A stretch of DNA of 64,000 nt from Streptomyces mirabilis (GTDB taxonomy: Bacteria; Actinomycetota; Actinomycetes; Streptomycetales; Streptomycetaceae): positions 1,860,001-1,924,000 of the forward strand of contig NZ_JBCJKP010000001.1 in NCBI RefSeq assembly GCF_039503195.1, in the 5' to 3' direction. The position numbers were made by a program, and so were the translations under genes. Within the stretch, counting starts at the first letter, position 1. Every line of letters begins with the position of its first letter. Below, piece by piece: positions 51,171 to 60,074 of this stretch. Below the pieces are notes generated by a model. The model saw nothing but the letters and a program-made list of their open reading frames with translations. It had not been told where the DNA came from and did no database searches.

Positions 51171-52891
51171 CAGAAGAGGAAGTAACGCTGGGCCATGGGC
51201 AGTTCGGAGGCCGGGGTGGCCTCCACCAGCTCCCCGTCGATGTGCACGGCGAAGCTGTCGGGATCGACCCGTACCCGCGGCCGGGCGTCGTTCTCCCGCA
51301 TGTCGGCCTTGGTCACCCCACGCGTCGACTCGATCGCCACGAACCGCTTCCCCAGCGAGAGCCGCTCCGGCAGTCCGTCCTCGATGGCGAGCGGCGCCAC
51401 GAAGTTGAACGAGTTCGAGGCGGGTGCCCGTCCGATCGCCCCGAACATCGGCCGGGGCAGGATCGGCTGCGGTGTCGGGATGGACGCGTTGGCGTCGCCC
51501 ATCTGCGCGTACGCGATCTGCCCGCCCTTGATGACGAGCTGCGGCTTGACCCCGAAGAACGCGGGCTCCCACAGCACGAGGTCGGCCAGCTTGCCGGTCT
51601 CGACGGAGCCGATCTCGCGGGCGAGGCCCTGTGCGAGCGCCGGGTTGATCGTGTACTTGGCGACATAGCGACGTACGCGGTGGTTGTCCGCGCGCCCGTC
51701 ACCGGGGAGGGCGCCGCGCCGCCGCTTCATCACGTGGGCCGTCTGCCAGGTCCGCATGATGACCTCGCCGACCCGGCCCATCGCCTGCGCGTCGGACGAG
51801 ATGATCGAGATGGCGCCCAGGTCGTGCAGGACGTCCTCGGCCCCGATGGTGGAGGGCCGGATGCGGGACTCGGCGAAGGCCAGGTCCTCCGGGACGGCCG
51901 CGTTGAGGTGGTGGCAGACCATCAGCATGTCGAGGTGTTCCTCGGCGGTGTTGACGGTGTACGGCCGGGTCGGGTTGGTGGAGCTGGGCAGTACGTGCGG
52001 CTCGGAGACCACGGTCATGATGTCCGGGGCGTGCCCGCCGCCCGCACCCTCGGTGTGGTAGGCGTGGATGCCGCGGCCGGCGATCGCGGCGAGCGTGTCG
52101 CCGACGAACCCGGCCTCGTTCAGGGTGTCCGTGTGGATGGCGACCTGGATACCGGTGCGGTCGGCGACGGTCAGCGCGGCGTCGATGACGGCGGGCGTGG
52201 AGCCCCAGTCCTCGTGCAGCTTGAGACCGAGCGCCCCGCCCCGGATCTGCGACAGCATCGCGTCGCGCGAGACGGTGTTGCCCTTGCCGAGCAGACCGAA
52301 GTTGAGCGGGTACTGCTCCATCGCCTCCAGCATCCGGGCGAGGTGCCAGGGGCCGGGAGTGACCGTCGTCGCCTTCGAGCCCTCGGCGGGACCGGTGCCG
52401 CCGCCGACCAGCGTGGTGATGCCGGAGGCGAGCGCCTCGTCGGCGATCTGCGGACAGATCAGGTGGACGTGCGCGTCGATGGCACCCGCGGTGACGATCC
52501 GTCCGTTGCCCGCGATGATCTCGGTCTCGGGGCCGATGACGAGGTCGGGGTGGACCCCGTCCATGGTGTCCGGGTTTCCGGCCTTGCCGATGCCGGTGAT
52601 CCGGCCGTCGCGGATGCCGACGTCGGCCTTGACGATCCCCCAGTGGTCGACGATCACGACACCCGTGACGACCGTGTCCGGAGTGCCTTCCGCGCGCGTG
52701 GCGCGCGACTGGCCCATGGATTCGCGGATGACCTTGCCGCCGCCGAAGACGGCCTCGTCACCGGCGAGCCCGGGGCCGCCGGAACGGTCCTCCTCGATCT
52801 CGATCAGCAGGTCGGTGTCGGCGAGTCGGATGCGGTCGCCGGTGGTGGGGCCGAACAGGTCGGCGTACGCGGCGCGGGAAAGCTCAGGCAT
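51170..52891 (-). CDS. ureC: Urease alpha subunit UreC
   Basis: 573 residues, the normal full length. Nickel ligands and catalytic groups are visible: His141 and His143 (DAHVHLI), carbamylated Lys224 (GLKLHEDWG), His253 (AIHTDT), the [12 protein letters not shown] loop around His279 and the flap Cys326-His327 (MVCHHLN). It hydrolyses urea to ammonia and carbamate. ATG 52891 lies eight bases inside the end of ureB and follows GGAGGTG. Confidence 0.97.
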   Translation of the reverse strand: MPELSRAAYADLFGPTTGDRIRLADTDLLIEIEEDRSGGPGLAGDEAVFGGGKVIRESMGQSRATRAEGTPDTVVTGVVIVDHWGIVKADVGIRDGRITGIGKAGNPDTMDGVHPDLVIGPETEIIAGNGRIVTAGAIDAHVHLICPQIADEALASGITTLVGGGTGPAEGSKATTVTPGPWHLARMLEAMEQYPLNFGLLGKGNTVSRDAMLSQIRGGALGLKLHEDWGSTPAVIDAALTVADRTGIQVAIHTDTLNEAGFVGDTLAAIAGRGIHAYHTEGAGGGHAPDIMTVVSEPHVLPSSTNPTRPYTVNTAEEHLDMLMVCHHLNAAVPEDLAFAESRIRPSTIGAEDVLHDLGAISIISSDAQAMGRVGEVIMRTWQTAHVMKRRRGALPGDGRADNHRVRRYVAKYTINPALAQGLAREIGSVETGKLADLVLWEPAFFGVKPQLVIKGGQIAYAQMGDANASIPTPQPILPRPMFGAIGRAPASNSFNFVAPLAIEDGLPERLSLGKRFVAIESTRGVTKADMRENDARPRVRVDPDSFAVHIDGELVEATPASELPMAQRYFLF

Positions 52892-53195
52892 CGAGGGCAC
52901 CTCCGGTCTCCCCGCGCAGGCCGGGCACGACACGGGCGCCGGTGAGCGGAACGAGTTCGACGTCGACGGGGATCCCGGGCTCGAAGCGCACGGCGGTGCC
53001 GGCGGCGACGTTGAGCCGCTTGCCGCGCGCGGCGGCGCGGTCGAAGTCCAGACCGGGATTGGCCTCGGCGAAGTGGTAGTGGGAGCCGACCTGGACGGGC
53101 CGGTCGGCGGCGTTGAGAACGGTCAGCCGGGTGATCTCGCGGCCCTCGTTGAAGGCGACGGGTCCGTCGGCGAACAGGAACTCTCCGGGAATCAT
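52884..53195 (-). CDS. ureB: Urease beta subunit UreB
   Basis: 103 residues with the UreB hallmarks [44 protein letters not shown] and VVPGLRG. It is a structural subunit surrounding the UreC active site. It starts 15 bases after the ureA stop and overlaps ureC by eight bases. The short C-terminal extension ETGGALDA is not conserved. Confidence 0.96.
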   Translation of the reverse strand: MIPGEFLFADGPVAFNEGREITRLTVLNAADRPVQVGSHYHFAEANPGLDFDRAAARGKRLNVAAGTAVRFEPGIPVDVELVPLTGARVVPGLRGETGGALDA

Positions 53196-53210
53196 GGCTC
53201 TCGCTCCCCC

Positions 53211-53513
53211 TCAGACGATCGGGTCGTGGACGGTGACGAGCTTGGTGCCGTCCGGGAAGGTCGCCTCGACCTGAACGTCGTGGATCATCTCGGGGATGCC
53301 CTCCATGACGTCGTCCCGGGTGAGGATCTTGCGTCCGGAGGACATCAGCTCGGCGACCGTACGACCGTCGCGCGCGCCTTCGAGGATGTGCGACGTGATG
53401 AGGGCGACCGCCTCGGGGTGGTTCAGTTTGAGCCCGCGGGCCCGTCGCTTCTCGGCCACGTCGGCGGCCACATGGATCAGCAGCCTCTCTTGCTCGTGCG
53501 GGGTCAGTTGCAC
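53211..53513 (-). CDS. ureA: Urease gamma subunit UreA
   Basis: 100 residues from GTG 53513, the family length. It opens [20 protein letters not shown] and contains [15 protein letters not shown] and the C-terminal [20 protein letters not shown] five codons earlier is possible, but GAGGTG sits correctly for the one chosen. First gene of ureABCFGD. The 269 bases upstream carry no gene and should hold the operon promoter; I could not fix a box with confidence. Confidence 0.96.
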   Translation of the reverse strand: MQLTPHEQERLLIHVAADVAEKRRARGLKLNHPEAVALITSHILEGARDGRTVAELMSSGRKILTRDDVMEGIPEMIHDVQVEATFPDGTKLVTVHDPIV

Positions 53514-53782
53514 GGCGTCCCACCTCACAGTCCTCGCTCCGGACCGTGCGGGGTCCGGTGGCCGCAGCCACCAAAACCCCTGGTGGCGTGGATGGGCACG
53601 CTAGTTGGCCGTCGTTTCGAGGACGTTAACCGGGCTGTGATCCACGCCTGACCGACGTGGCGGCTCCCGGGCCGTCGTCGAGGCCGCCGCCCGGGACGAG
53701 GCCAGGGGCCGGACCGTATACGGCGCGATGGCCGCCCGCCTTCGACGCGGCCGTCACCGTCGCCGTCACCACCGAGGGGGCC

Positions 53783-54061
53783 CTAAGAGGCGCCGTGCCC
53801 CCGGTGCTCCGCCGCGATGCCGAAGCGCTGGCGCTCACGCGGGGCGGACGCGACCTCGCGGACGCTGGAGAGGGAGCTGACCACCTGCTCGTCGGCGGAC
53901 TCCGGGAGTTCCTCGAGCCGCTCCAGGTCGGCGGCGGAGACCAGGGCGACGAGGGGCTTGCCGTGCCGTGTCACAACGACGCGCTCGCCCCCGTACACCA
54001 CCCGGTTGATCAGATCGGCGAGCTCAGCCCTGGCTTGCGTCACCGGAATCTCGTAGGCCAT
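53783..54061 (-). CDS. Phd/YefM-type antitoxin
   Basis: 92 residues. The N-terminal DNA-binding half [21 protein letters not shown] and [22 protein letters not shown] match the Phd/YefM family closely. The C-terminus, which would bind the toxin, is longer than usual and rich in Ser, Glu and Arg. No Doc, YoeB or RelE-type toxin gene is adjacent on either side. It is divergent from a ClpP protease gene. It may be an orphan antitoxin or now a plain transcription regulator. Confidence 0.88.
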   Translation of the reverse strand: MAYEIPVTQARAELADLINRVVYGGERVVVTRHGKPLVALVSAADLERLEELPESADEQVVSSLSSVREVASAPRERQRFGIAAEHRGHGAS

Positions 54062-54212
54062 GCCCACCAGCTTAGACCGGGCCCCCGACACCCCCACAGA
54101 GCGGACGATCTCGTTCAGCTCCACCGAAAACGATCCGTTCGCACGATCAGGCGACCCTCTCCACCGGCGGCGCACGGGGATTTTCGCTGTCAGCCGAGCA
54201 CCCTTCCGTCGC

Positions 54213-54240
54213 TCTGTACGTCCTGTACATTTTTTACAGA
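54213..54240. promoter_or_regulatory. Dyad operator before clpP
   Basis: TCTGTA (54213-54218) and TACAGA (54235-54240) form a 6-bp dyad, and a further CTGTAC at 54223-54228 repeats the left arm after a GTC spacer. The sequence is AT-rich, next to a T-run, and ends 23 bases before the ClpP ATG. Its position suits a repressor of clpP, possibly the divergent Phd-type protein. The sequence does not match the PopR or ClgR motifs as I remember them. Confidence 0.45.
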
Positions 54241-54263
54241 ACCCTTCACAGGAGGCGCGTGCC

Positions 54264-54920
54264 ATGAATGAACCGTCCGCCCGTCATGTCCTGCCCGAGT
54301 TCACCGAGCGGACGAGCATGGGGCACCGGACCCTGGATCCGTACTCGAAGCTGCTCGACGAGCGGATCGTGTTCCTCGGGACGCCGATCGACGACACCTC
54401 GGCGAACGACGTGATGGCGCAGTTCATGCACCTCGAATACCTGGCGCCGGACCAGGACATCGCGCTGTACATCAACTCCCCCGGCGGCTCGTTCAGCGCG
54501 ATGACGGCGATCTACGACACGATGCAGTTCGTCAGCTGCGACGTGGAGACCACCTGCCTGGGGCAGGCCGCGTCGGCCGCCGCCGTGCTGCTGGCCGGCG
54601 GCGCGCCGGGCAAGCGGTTCGCGCTGCCGGGGGCCCGGGTGCTGATCCATCAGCCGTCACTTCCCGAGCCGGTACAGGGACAGGCGAGCGATCTGGCCCT
54701 CCAGGCCGAGGAGTTGATGCGCACTCGGAGGCTGCTGGAGGACATGCTCGTACGGCACACGGGGCAGAGTCCTGAACAGGTCGCCGCCGACATCGAGCGG
54801 GACAAGATCCTGGACGCTCAGGCCGCGTTGGCGTACGGACTGGTGGACGGGATCATCCCCAGCCGCAAGACCTCGCGCACCGCGCCCGGTGCGAGGAACG
54901 CCACACCCGACGCGAGGTGA
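54264..54920 (+). CDS. clpP: ATP-dependent Clp protease proteolytic subunit (paralogue)
   Basis: 218 residues. The catalytic triad is visible as Ser104 ([11 protein letters not shown]), His129 (RVLIHQPS) and an Asp near residue 180 ([10 protein letters not shown]). [19 protein letters not shown] is the substrate-cleft strand. The serine motif differs from the usual GMAASMG, and the C-terminus is extended by about 15 residues. It is a single clpP without an adjacent clpX or second clpP, so it is one of the accessory Streptomyces paralogues. AGGAGG precedes the ATG. Confidence 0.92.
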   Translation: MNEPSARHVLPEFTERTSMGHRTLDPYSKLLDERIVFLGTPIDDTSANDVMAQFMHLEYLAPDQDIALYINSPGGSFSAMTAIYDTMQFVSCDVETTCLGQAASAAAVLLAGGAPGKRFALPGARVLIHQPSLPEPVQGQASDLALQAEELMRTRRLLEDMLVRHTGQSPEQVAADIERDKILDAQAALAYGLVDGIIPSRKTSRTAPGARNATPDAR

Positions 54921-54927
54921 TCCGCCG

Positions 54928-55233
54928 ATGGTGCCCGAACTGCCCCCGCTGCCCGCGCTGACACGAGCCGAGGCCGAGCTGATCGACCGTTACCTCGACG
55001 TGGTCGACCTGTTGGGCCGTATCAACCCGGCCAGGCCCGGAGACACCTACCGTGGGCTGCGGGCCGCCCAGGCGCTGGTCGCCAAGGCCACCGAGCTGCG
55101 GGACGCCCTCGCGCTGATGCACCAGCGCGGCGAGAGCGAGGTGCACGCGCCGACGCTGGCGCAGGCCTTGCGCGTCCTCGACGGTGAGCGGCGGGCGGCC
55201 CGCGTCACCCTGCCGCCCGACGCCGACAATTGA
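54928..55233 (+). CDS. Hypothetical protein next to clpP
   Basis: 101 residues, starting MVPELPPLPALTRAEAELIDRYLDVVDLLG, predicted all-helical and acidic, with LRAAQALVAKATELRDALALMHQRGE in the middle. No membrane segment or signal. It starts seven bases after the ClpP stop with GAGGTGA as ribosome binding site, so it is cotranscribed. Possibly an adaptor or partner of this ClpP; I do not recognise a family. Confidence 0.72.
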   Translation: MVPELPPLPALTRAEAELIDRYLDVVDLLGRINPARPGDTYRGLRAAQALVAKATELRDALALMHQRGESEVHAPTLAQALRVLDGERRAARVTLPPDADN

Positions 55234-55589
55234 CACATCCACGCCCGGGTCGCCGTGCGCGCCGAGTCGGCGAGGCGTCCGGCCCGGGGTTCAAACGGAC
55301 CAGATGGCGTACCCCCTGATGGAGTAGTCGCAGGCCCCTTCGGGGAACCGAAAAAGTTGCGCAACGCGCGTAACCCAGAGGCGGAATGAGACGCTCCAGT
55401 GCTGGTGGGCGCGTCGTCGGTGTCCCCAACATCGCCCGAACAGAGGGTGGTCCACCCGAACGGGTGAGTGGTGAGTAACCCCACAAATCGCCGGTTCCGC
55501 TCGGATTTTCCGACCGCTATGCGTGAAGATCCCTTCCGACGACAAGCCCCCGCCACAGCGGCGGGGCGGTCCGGGCGGACGCCGAGTCC
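55234..55589. other. Non-coding upstream region of the riboswitch-controlled gene
   Basis: No gene is supported. It has a short hairpin CCCC-TTC-GGGG (about 55336-55346) and a perfect palindrome GTTGCGCAAC (55356-55365) within AT-richer DNA. AT-rich stretches near 55485-55530 are likely promoter positions for the leader RNA. The palindrome could be a regulator site. Confidence 0.4.
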
Positions 55590-55750
55590 TGCCGCTGCCC
55601 GGATGACCGGTCGACAGAAGTGCATCGGCAGGAGTGGAGGACCCAGCAAGACGGGTCGCCGGAGAGATCCGGGCGGTCCTTGGGGTGAAGCCGCGCAAGC
55701 GGCCGGGCTACTTCGCCAGCCCGAATCCGACAGGTCATCCTTCACAGGCG
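55590..55750 (+). promoter_or_regulatory. c-di-AMP (ydaO/yuaA-type) riboswitch candidate
   Basis: The leader has the conserved pieces of the ydaO motif in order: GGTGCAT/GAGTGGAGGACCC-type 5' helix elements (GTGCATCGGCAGGAGTGGAG), CCTTGGGGTGAAGCC with the GGGGTGAA core, an internal hairpin CCGCGCAAGCGG, and the 3' block AGCCCGAATCCGACAGGTCA. It ends 18 bases before an NlpC/P60 hydrolase start. In Streptomyces this riboswitch class precedes cell-wall hydrolases and resuscitation factors, which fits. Exact boundaries are approximate. Confidence 0.72.
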
Positions 55751-55768
55751 GCTGACGAAGGGTTGCGC

Positions 55769-56242
55769 ATGACTGCGCTCAATCGTGTCCCGTCGCTGTG
55801 GACCCGGGCCGGTACGGCCTCGGTGCTCACCATCGCCGCCGTGGGCGGCAGCCTCGTGGTTCCTGGCGCCGCATCCGACGCCGAAGCGGCCACGTTGGCG
55901 ACGAAGGCACTTCAGGTCGCGGCTTCCAAGAAGGGCTCCCCGTACCAGTACGGCGCCGCCGGGCCACGCCGCTTCGACTGCTCCGGGCTCACGCTCTACT
56001 CGTACAAGAAGGCGGGCAAGACGCTGCCTCGTACGGCCGCGGCGCAGTACAACAAGACGCACCACATCTCCGCGTCCCACCGCAAGGCCGGAGACCTGGT
56101 GTTCTTCCACTCGGGCCGGAACGTGTACCACGTCGGCATCTACGCCGGGAAGGGAAAGATCTGGCACTCCCCGAAGACAGGGGAGGTCGTGAAGTTGCAG
56201 AAGATCTGGACGAAGAGCGTCTGGTACGGCCGGGTCAGCTGA
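55769..56242 (+). CDS. Secreted NlpC/P60 cell-wall hydrolase
   Basis: 157 residues. The signal peptide is residues 1 to about 41 (hydrophobic core TASVLTIAAVGGSLVV, cleavage after AEA). The catalytic domain has Cys71 (RFDCSGLTLY), His121 (VYHVGIYAG) and a third polar residue His133 (IWHSP). It cleaves peptidoglycan stem-peptide bonds. There is no extra wall-binding domain, unlike larger homologues. Expression is probably shut off by c-di-AMP through the leader. Confidence 0.92.
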   Translation: MTALNRVPSLWTRAGTASVLTIAAVGGSLVVPGAASDAEAATLATKALQVAASKKGSPYQYGAAGPRRFDCSGLTLYSYKKAGKTLPRTAAAQYNKTHHISASHRKAGDLVFFHSGRNVYHVGIYAGKGKIWHSPKTGEVVKLQKIWTKSVWYGRVS

Positions 56243-56247
56243 CCTGC

Positions 56248-56280
56248 CCGAGGGGGTGCCGCCGGCCGGCACCCCCTCGG
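56248..56280. terminator. Terminator after the NlpC/P60 gene
   Basis: CCGAGGGGGTGCCG (56248-56261) pairs with CGGCACCCCCTCGG (56267-56280), a 14-bp stem with a CCGGC loop. It starts five bases after the stop. Confidence 0.8.
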
Positions 56281-56329
56281 GGTTCCACGCCCGGGCGTGA
56301 AAAGCGGGCGAACCGGTTAATCGTTCAGC

Positions 56330-56851
56330 ATGGCTGAGCGACCTTCCTCCAAGGAGCGGAACGAGACGCCCCTCGAGCGCGCCGATCGCAACTTCGGCGA
56401 ACTGCTCCAGGAGCTGCGCGTCACGCAGACCGGTGTGCAGATCCTCTTCGCGTTCCTGCTGACGCTGGCATTCACCCCGCGCTTCCCGTCCCTCGACACG
56501 ATGCAGCGCGCCACGTACGTCACCACCCTCCTGCTGGCCGTGGTGGCCGCCGCGCTCTTCACGGCGCCGGCCGCGCTGCACAGGTCACTCTTCCGGCAGG
56601 GCGCGAAGCCGGCCATCGTGCGGGTCTCCTCCGTCCTGGCCACGGTCGGGATGGGCGTGCTCATGCTGGCGCTGACGGGATCGGTGCTGCTCGTCGTGGA
56701 CGTGGCGCTGGGACGCGCCGCCGGGATCGCCTCGGGCGCGGGCACCCTGCTCGTCTGTGTGGCGCTGTGGGGCCTCCTGCCCGGCCTGGTGCACCGTGCC
56801 GTCGTCAGCGGAGCGACGGCTCCGAGAGAAGCACCGGACCGAGAACCGTGA
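56330..56851 (+). CDS. DUF6328 family membrane protein
   Basis: 173 residues with a charged N-terminus followed by LQELRVTQTGVQILFAFLLTLAF and four hydrophobic helices (about 33-53, 63-85, 101-125 and 130-155). This pattern fits the Streptomyces DUF6328 family. Function unknown. Monocistronic, preceded by a strong terminator. Confidence 0.8.
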   Translation: MAERPSSKERNETPLERADRNFGELLQELRVTQTGVQILFAFLLTLAFTPRFPSLDTMQRATYVTTLLLAVVAAALFTAPAALHRSLFRQGAKPAIVRVSSVLATVGMGVLMLALTGSVLLVVDVALGRAAGIASGAGTLLVCVALWGLLPGLVHRAVVSGATAPREAPDREP

Positions 56852-57059
56852 GCGCGCTCATCGCCTGACTGCCCGCGGGCACGAACCGCGGCAGTCGGCT
56901 GGGGAAGGTGATCGGCGCCTTCGGGTCGACCACGTGGGTGAGGGACCCCTGCCGCGGCGAGCGGTTCGTCCCGGCTGACGCCGGCCGACCGGCCGGACAG
57001 CGCGGTCGTAGCGGAGAGGGTGGGCGGGACGGCGGCGGCTCCGGTGGGGGCGCGGTCAC
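56805..57059 (-). CDS. Doubtful 84-residue ORF or gene remnant
   Basis: A minus-strand frame with good third-position GC bias encodes a Pro-rich start (GTG, TAPPPEPPPSRPP) and a C-terminal segment PKAPITFPSRLPRFVPAGSQ. It overlaps the DUF6328 3' end by 47 bases. No family is recognised and no ribosome binding site is convincing. It could be the 3' scrap of a larger gene. Between 57060 and 57190 I see nothing coding. Confidence 0.25.
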   Translation of the reverse strand: MTAPPPEPPPSRPPSPLRPRCPAGRPASAGTNRSPRQGSLTHVVDPKAPITFPSRLPRFVPAGSQAMSALTVLGPVLLSEPSLR

Positions 57060-57190
57060 TGTGACCGGGAGATCCGCGCCGTACGATCTCCGTCGTCCGG
57101 ACCGGGGGCCGGTCGGCGCCGACGGCCGAGGCCTTCCGGGGCCCCACCGCGAGGCGCCGGACGGGGCAGACACGACAACTGAGCAGCTCC

Positions 57191-57649
57191 TCAGGGCTCT
57201 TGTGGGCCGCCGGCCGTCACCGGCTGGGCCGGCACCGTCCAGGGCAGCTCGATGGCGACCGTCTTGCCGCCCTCGCGGGTGGGCCGGACGACGAGTCTGC
57301 CGCCGCATTCGGCGGTCAGCCAGCGGATGATCACCATGCCGCGCCCGTTGTCCTGCTGGACGGCGGCGGGTAGACGTTTGGGAAAGCGCGGATGGCTGTC
57401 GGTGACGCCGATCCGCAGGTGTTCGTCTCGGTCGAGGCGGACGTCCACCGTGAACGTGGGCGACTGCCCGAAAGTGTGTTGGACGGCGTTGGTGGCTAGT
57501 TCTGACACGATCAGGCGTACGGTGTCCGCGACTTCGGCGTCGCACGGCAGGCCCCATTCGGCCAACACATCGGCGACGAAATTCCGGGCCGCGGAGACCG
57601 AGGCGGGATCGCTCGGCAGAGTGACGGATGCTTCCTGGTGATCTGCCAT
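57191..57649 (-). CDS. RsbW-like ATP-binding protein
   Basis: 152 residues of the GHKL ATPase fold. The N box is LIVSELATNAVQHT (about 46-59), the G1 box VTDSHPRFP and the G2 box DNGRGMVIIRWLT. This is the anti-sigma-factor/serine-kinase type abundant in Streptomyces. It lies divergent from an XRE/DUF5753 plus DUF397 pair, a very common three-gene arrangement in this genus. The targets of such modules are mostly unknown. Confidence 0.9.
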   Translation of the reverse strand: MADHQEASVTLPSDPASVSAARNFVADVLAEWGLPCDAEVADTVRLIVSELATNAVQHTFGQSPTFTVDVRLDRDEHLRIGVTDSHPRFPKRLPAAVQQDNGRGMVIIRWLTAECGGRLVVRPTREGGKTVAIELPWTVPAQPVTAGGPQEP

Positions 57650-57861
57650 GGCGACGTCGTCCCTTTCCCACGGGACCGGAGTCCGACACGGAGCGGATGG
57701 TTCGAGTACGGTCCCGGACTGGTGCTTCGCGCCAGACTGCCATCACTGGGCGGGTCACGGGTGCGATCCACCGAGATATGCATATATCTGTCGCTCGATG
57801 CGGTGAACTCTGCGACGGCGGGGCGTATTTGGGCGGCTCGGAAGGAGTAAGGAGTACGGCC

Positions 57862-58719
57862 ATGCAGCACGGTCCCGCGGTGCGCCGCCGCAAGCTCGGT
57901 GCCGAACTGCGCGCGCTGCGCGCCGATGCGGGTCTCACCAGTGGTGAGGCGGCCCGTCTCGTCGGCTGGCACCAGTCGAAGGTGAGCCGGATCGAGACCG
58001 GTATCAGTGGGGTGAAACCGGCCGACGTGGAGCGCCTGTTGGACGCCTACGCCGTCGCGGAACCCGAGTTACGGGAGCTCCTGGTGGGCCTCGCGGGCTC
58101 CGAGGGCAACGGTCGCCATCACTGGTGGCACGCCTACCGCGGGGTTCTGCCGCCCACGTACCGCGACTTCATCAGTCTGGAGTCCCAGGCCAGCGGCATG
58201 CGCACGCTGGAGACCTCGGTGGTACCCGGACTGCTCCAGACACCCGAGTACGCACGGGAGGTGACCCGGGTCGCCGTCGGCGGCCTGGAGGACGGCAAGC
58301 TCGACGCGCTCGTCGAGGTGCGCCTCGCCCGGCAGGACGTCCTGCGGTCGAATCCGCCGCTGGAACTGACCGCGGTCCTGGACGAGGCCGTGTTAAGACG
58401 CGAGGTCGGCGGCCCGGAGGTGATGGCTCGGCAACTGGAGCGTCTGCGGGAGGCCGCCGCCCTGCCTCAAGTGCGGCTTCAGGTCCTGCCGTTCGCCGCG
58501 GGAGCCCATATCGGCGTCACCGGGCCTTTCGTTATCTTCTCATTTCCGAACACAACTGATCTGGATGTGGTTGTTCTCGACCACTTGACGAGTAGCCTCT
58601 ATCTCGAACGGAAAGAAGACCTTCAGGCCTACACCGAGGCCTTCAACGCCCTTCAGTTCCACGCCCTTTCGCCCGAGGACTCGTTGGACTACATCGCCGG
58701 GATAGGTGACGGCGCGTAA
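57862..58719 (+). CDS. XRE/DUF5753 regulator with a TTA codon
   Basis: 285 residues. The N-terminal helix-turn-helix (GLTSGEAARLVGWHQSKVSRIETG, about 26-49) is followed by the DUF5753 domain (YRDFISLESQASGMRTLETSVVPGLLQTPEYAR and later HIGVTGPFVIFSFPN). Codon 178 is TTA (58393-58395), the codon read only by the bldA tRNA, so translation should depend on bldA and development. It is followed by DUF397 after 13 bases. Such pairs resemble toxin-antitoxin-like or WhiJ-type developmental control modules. Confidence 0.92.
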   Translation: MQHGPAVRRRKLGAELRALRADAGLTSGEAARLVGWHQSKVSRIETGISGVKPADVERLLDAYAVAEPELRELLVGLAGSEGNGRHHWWHAYRGVLPPTYRDFISLESQASGMRTLETSVVPGLLQTPEYAREVTRVAVGGLEDGKLDALVEVRLARQDVLRSNPPLELTAVLDEAVLRREVGGPEVMARQLERLREAAALPQVRLQVLPFAAGAHIGVTGPFVIFSFPNTTDLDVVVLDHLTSSLYLERKEDLQAYTEAFNALQFHALSPEDSLDYIAGIGDGA

Positions 58720-58732
58720 GGAGGCACCCCCC

Positions 58733-58957
58733 ATGACCGCACTGCCTCGGTACATACCTTCCAGTACTTCACTGCGCGACGTGCGATGGCTGCGCAGCAG
58801 CCGCAGTACGGGAATGAACAACTGCGTCGAGACGGCCCGACCCGGCCCAGGGCCCTGGGCCGGACTGGTCGCCGTGCGCGATTCCAAGAACAAGGCGGGC
58901 CCCGCCCTGCTCTTCACTCCCGCCAGTTGGGAGGGCTTTGTCGCCGGACTGAACTGA
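58733..58957 (+). CDS. DUF397 protein, partner of the XRE/DUF5753 regulator
   Basis: 74 residues with the DUF397 core: WLRSSRSTGMNNCVETA, VAVRDSKNKAGPALLFTPASWEGFV. AAGGAGG lies before the ATG. It follows the XRE/DUF5753 gene, its usual partner in the WhiJ-like modules. Its last 44 bases overlap the 3' end of the convergent bioF gene, so the two stops are read through each other. Confidence 0.92.
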   Translation: MTALPRYIPSSTSLRDVRWLRSSRSTGMNNCVETARPGPGPWAGLVAVRDSKNKAGPALLFTPASWEGFVAGLN

Positions 58958-60074
58958 TCACGCCGACGGCGTGCTCGATCTGCGCGTCGGTGAGGTCCGC
59001 GCGGGCGGTCAGCCGCAGCCGTGAGATGCCGTCCGGCACGGACGGCGGGCGGAAACAGCCGACGGCGAGTCCCGCCTCACGGCAGTCGGCGGCCCATCGC
59101 ACGGCCTGTTCGGGGGACGGCGCGCGCACGGAGACCACGGCGGCGTCAGGCCGTACGGCTTCCAGGCCCTCGGCGGTCAGCCGGGTGTGCAGCGCCGTCG
59201 CCACCTCACGGGCCCGGGCGGCGCGCTCCGGCTCACGGCGCAACAGCCTGAGCGCCGCGAGAGCCGCGCCCGCCGCCGCGGGCGCGAGACCCGTGTCGAA
59301 GATGAAGGTGCGCGCCGCGTTGACCAGGTGGTCGATGACCGGGGCCGGGCCGAGGACGGCTCCGCCCTGGCTGCCGAACGACTTGGAGAGCGTGGCGGTC
59401 ACGACCACGTCCGGGGCGCCCGCGAGCCCCGCGGCCTGCGGGGCGCCCCGGCCGCCGTCGCCCAGGACGCCCAGCCCGTGCGCGTCGTCGACGAGCAGCG
59501 CCGCGCCGTGCTCGCGACAGGCGTCGGCGAGTTCGGCCAGCGGGGCCGCGTCGCCGTCCACCGAGAAGACCGTGTCGGACACGGCGACGGCGGGACCCTC
59601 GTGCGTGCCCAGCGCCTTGCGCACGGCGTCGGGGTCGGCGTGCGCCACAACCTGGGTCGCGCCCCGGGCGAGCCGGCAGCCGTCGATGAGGGAGGCGTGG
59701 TTGCCCGCGTCCGAGACGACCAGCGAGCCGTGCGGCGCGAGCGTGGTCACGGCTGCGAGATTGGCCGCGTAGCCGGAGGAGAAGACGAGCGCGGACTCGA
59801 AGCCGCAGAAGTCCGCGAGCTCGCGTTCGAGTTCCCCATGAAGTTCGGTCGTGCCGGAGACGAGCCGCGAGCCGGTCGCACCGGCGCCCCAGCGGCGCGC
59901 GGCCTGAGCGGCGGCCGCCGTGATCTCGGGGTGGTGGGCCAGCCCGAGGTAGTCGTTGCTCGCCAGATCGAGAAGGGGTGAGTCGGCGGCGCGAGGGCGC
60001 AGGGTGCGGACGAGTCCGGCCTGTAGGCGCTGGTGCGCCTGCTCGTCGATCCACGCGAACGGCGATCCGGCCAT
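58914..60074 (-). CDS. bioF: 8-amino-7-oxononanoate synthase
   Basis: 386 residues of the alpha-oxoamine synthase family. SNDYLGLAHHPE near the N-terminus, VSDAGNHASLIDGCRLA, DDAHGLGVLG and the PLP lysine in TATLSKSFGSQGG are all present. It condenses pimeloyl-ACP or pimeloyl-CoA with alanine in biotin synthesis. ATG 60074 follows GGAGGC. It is divergent from bioB-bioA-bioD, leaving a 186-base control region in which I see no clear BioQ- or BirA-type palindrome. Confidence 0.94.
   Translation of the reverse strand: MAGSPFAWIDEQAHQRLQAGLVRTLRPRAADSPLLDLASNDYLGLAHHPEITAAAAQAARRWGAGATGSRLVSGTTELHGELERELADFCGFESALVFSSGYAANLAAVTTLAPHGSLVVSDAGNHASLIDGCRLARGATQVVAHADPDAVRKALGTHEGPAVAVSDTVFSVDGDAAPLAELADACREHGAALLVDDAHGLGVLGDGGRGAPQAAGLAGAPDVVVTATLSKSFGSQGGAVLGPAPVIDHLVNAARTFIFDTGLAPAAAGAALAALRLLRREPERAARAREVATALHTRLTAEGLEAVRPDAAVVSVRAPSPEQAVRWAADCREAGLAVGCFRPPSVPDGISRLRLTARADLTDAQIEHAVGVISSVRRQSPPNWRE

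Noticed and set aside
54062..54263. PopR- or ClgR-type site controlling clpP
   Set aside because: The dyad TCTGTA/TACAGA does not match either motif as I remember them, so I list it only as an operator of unknown factor.
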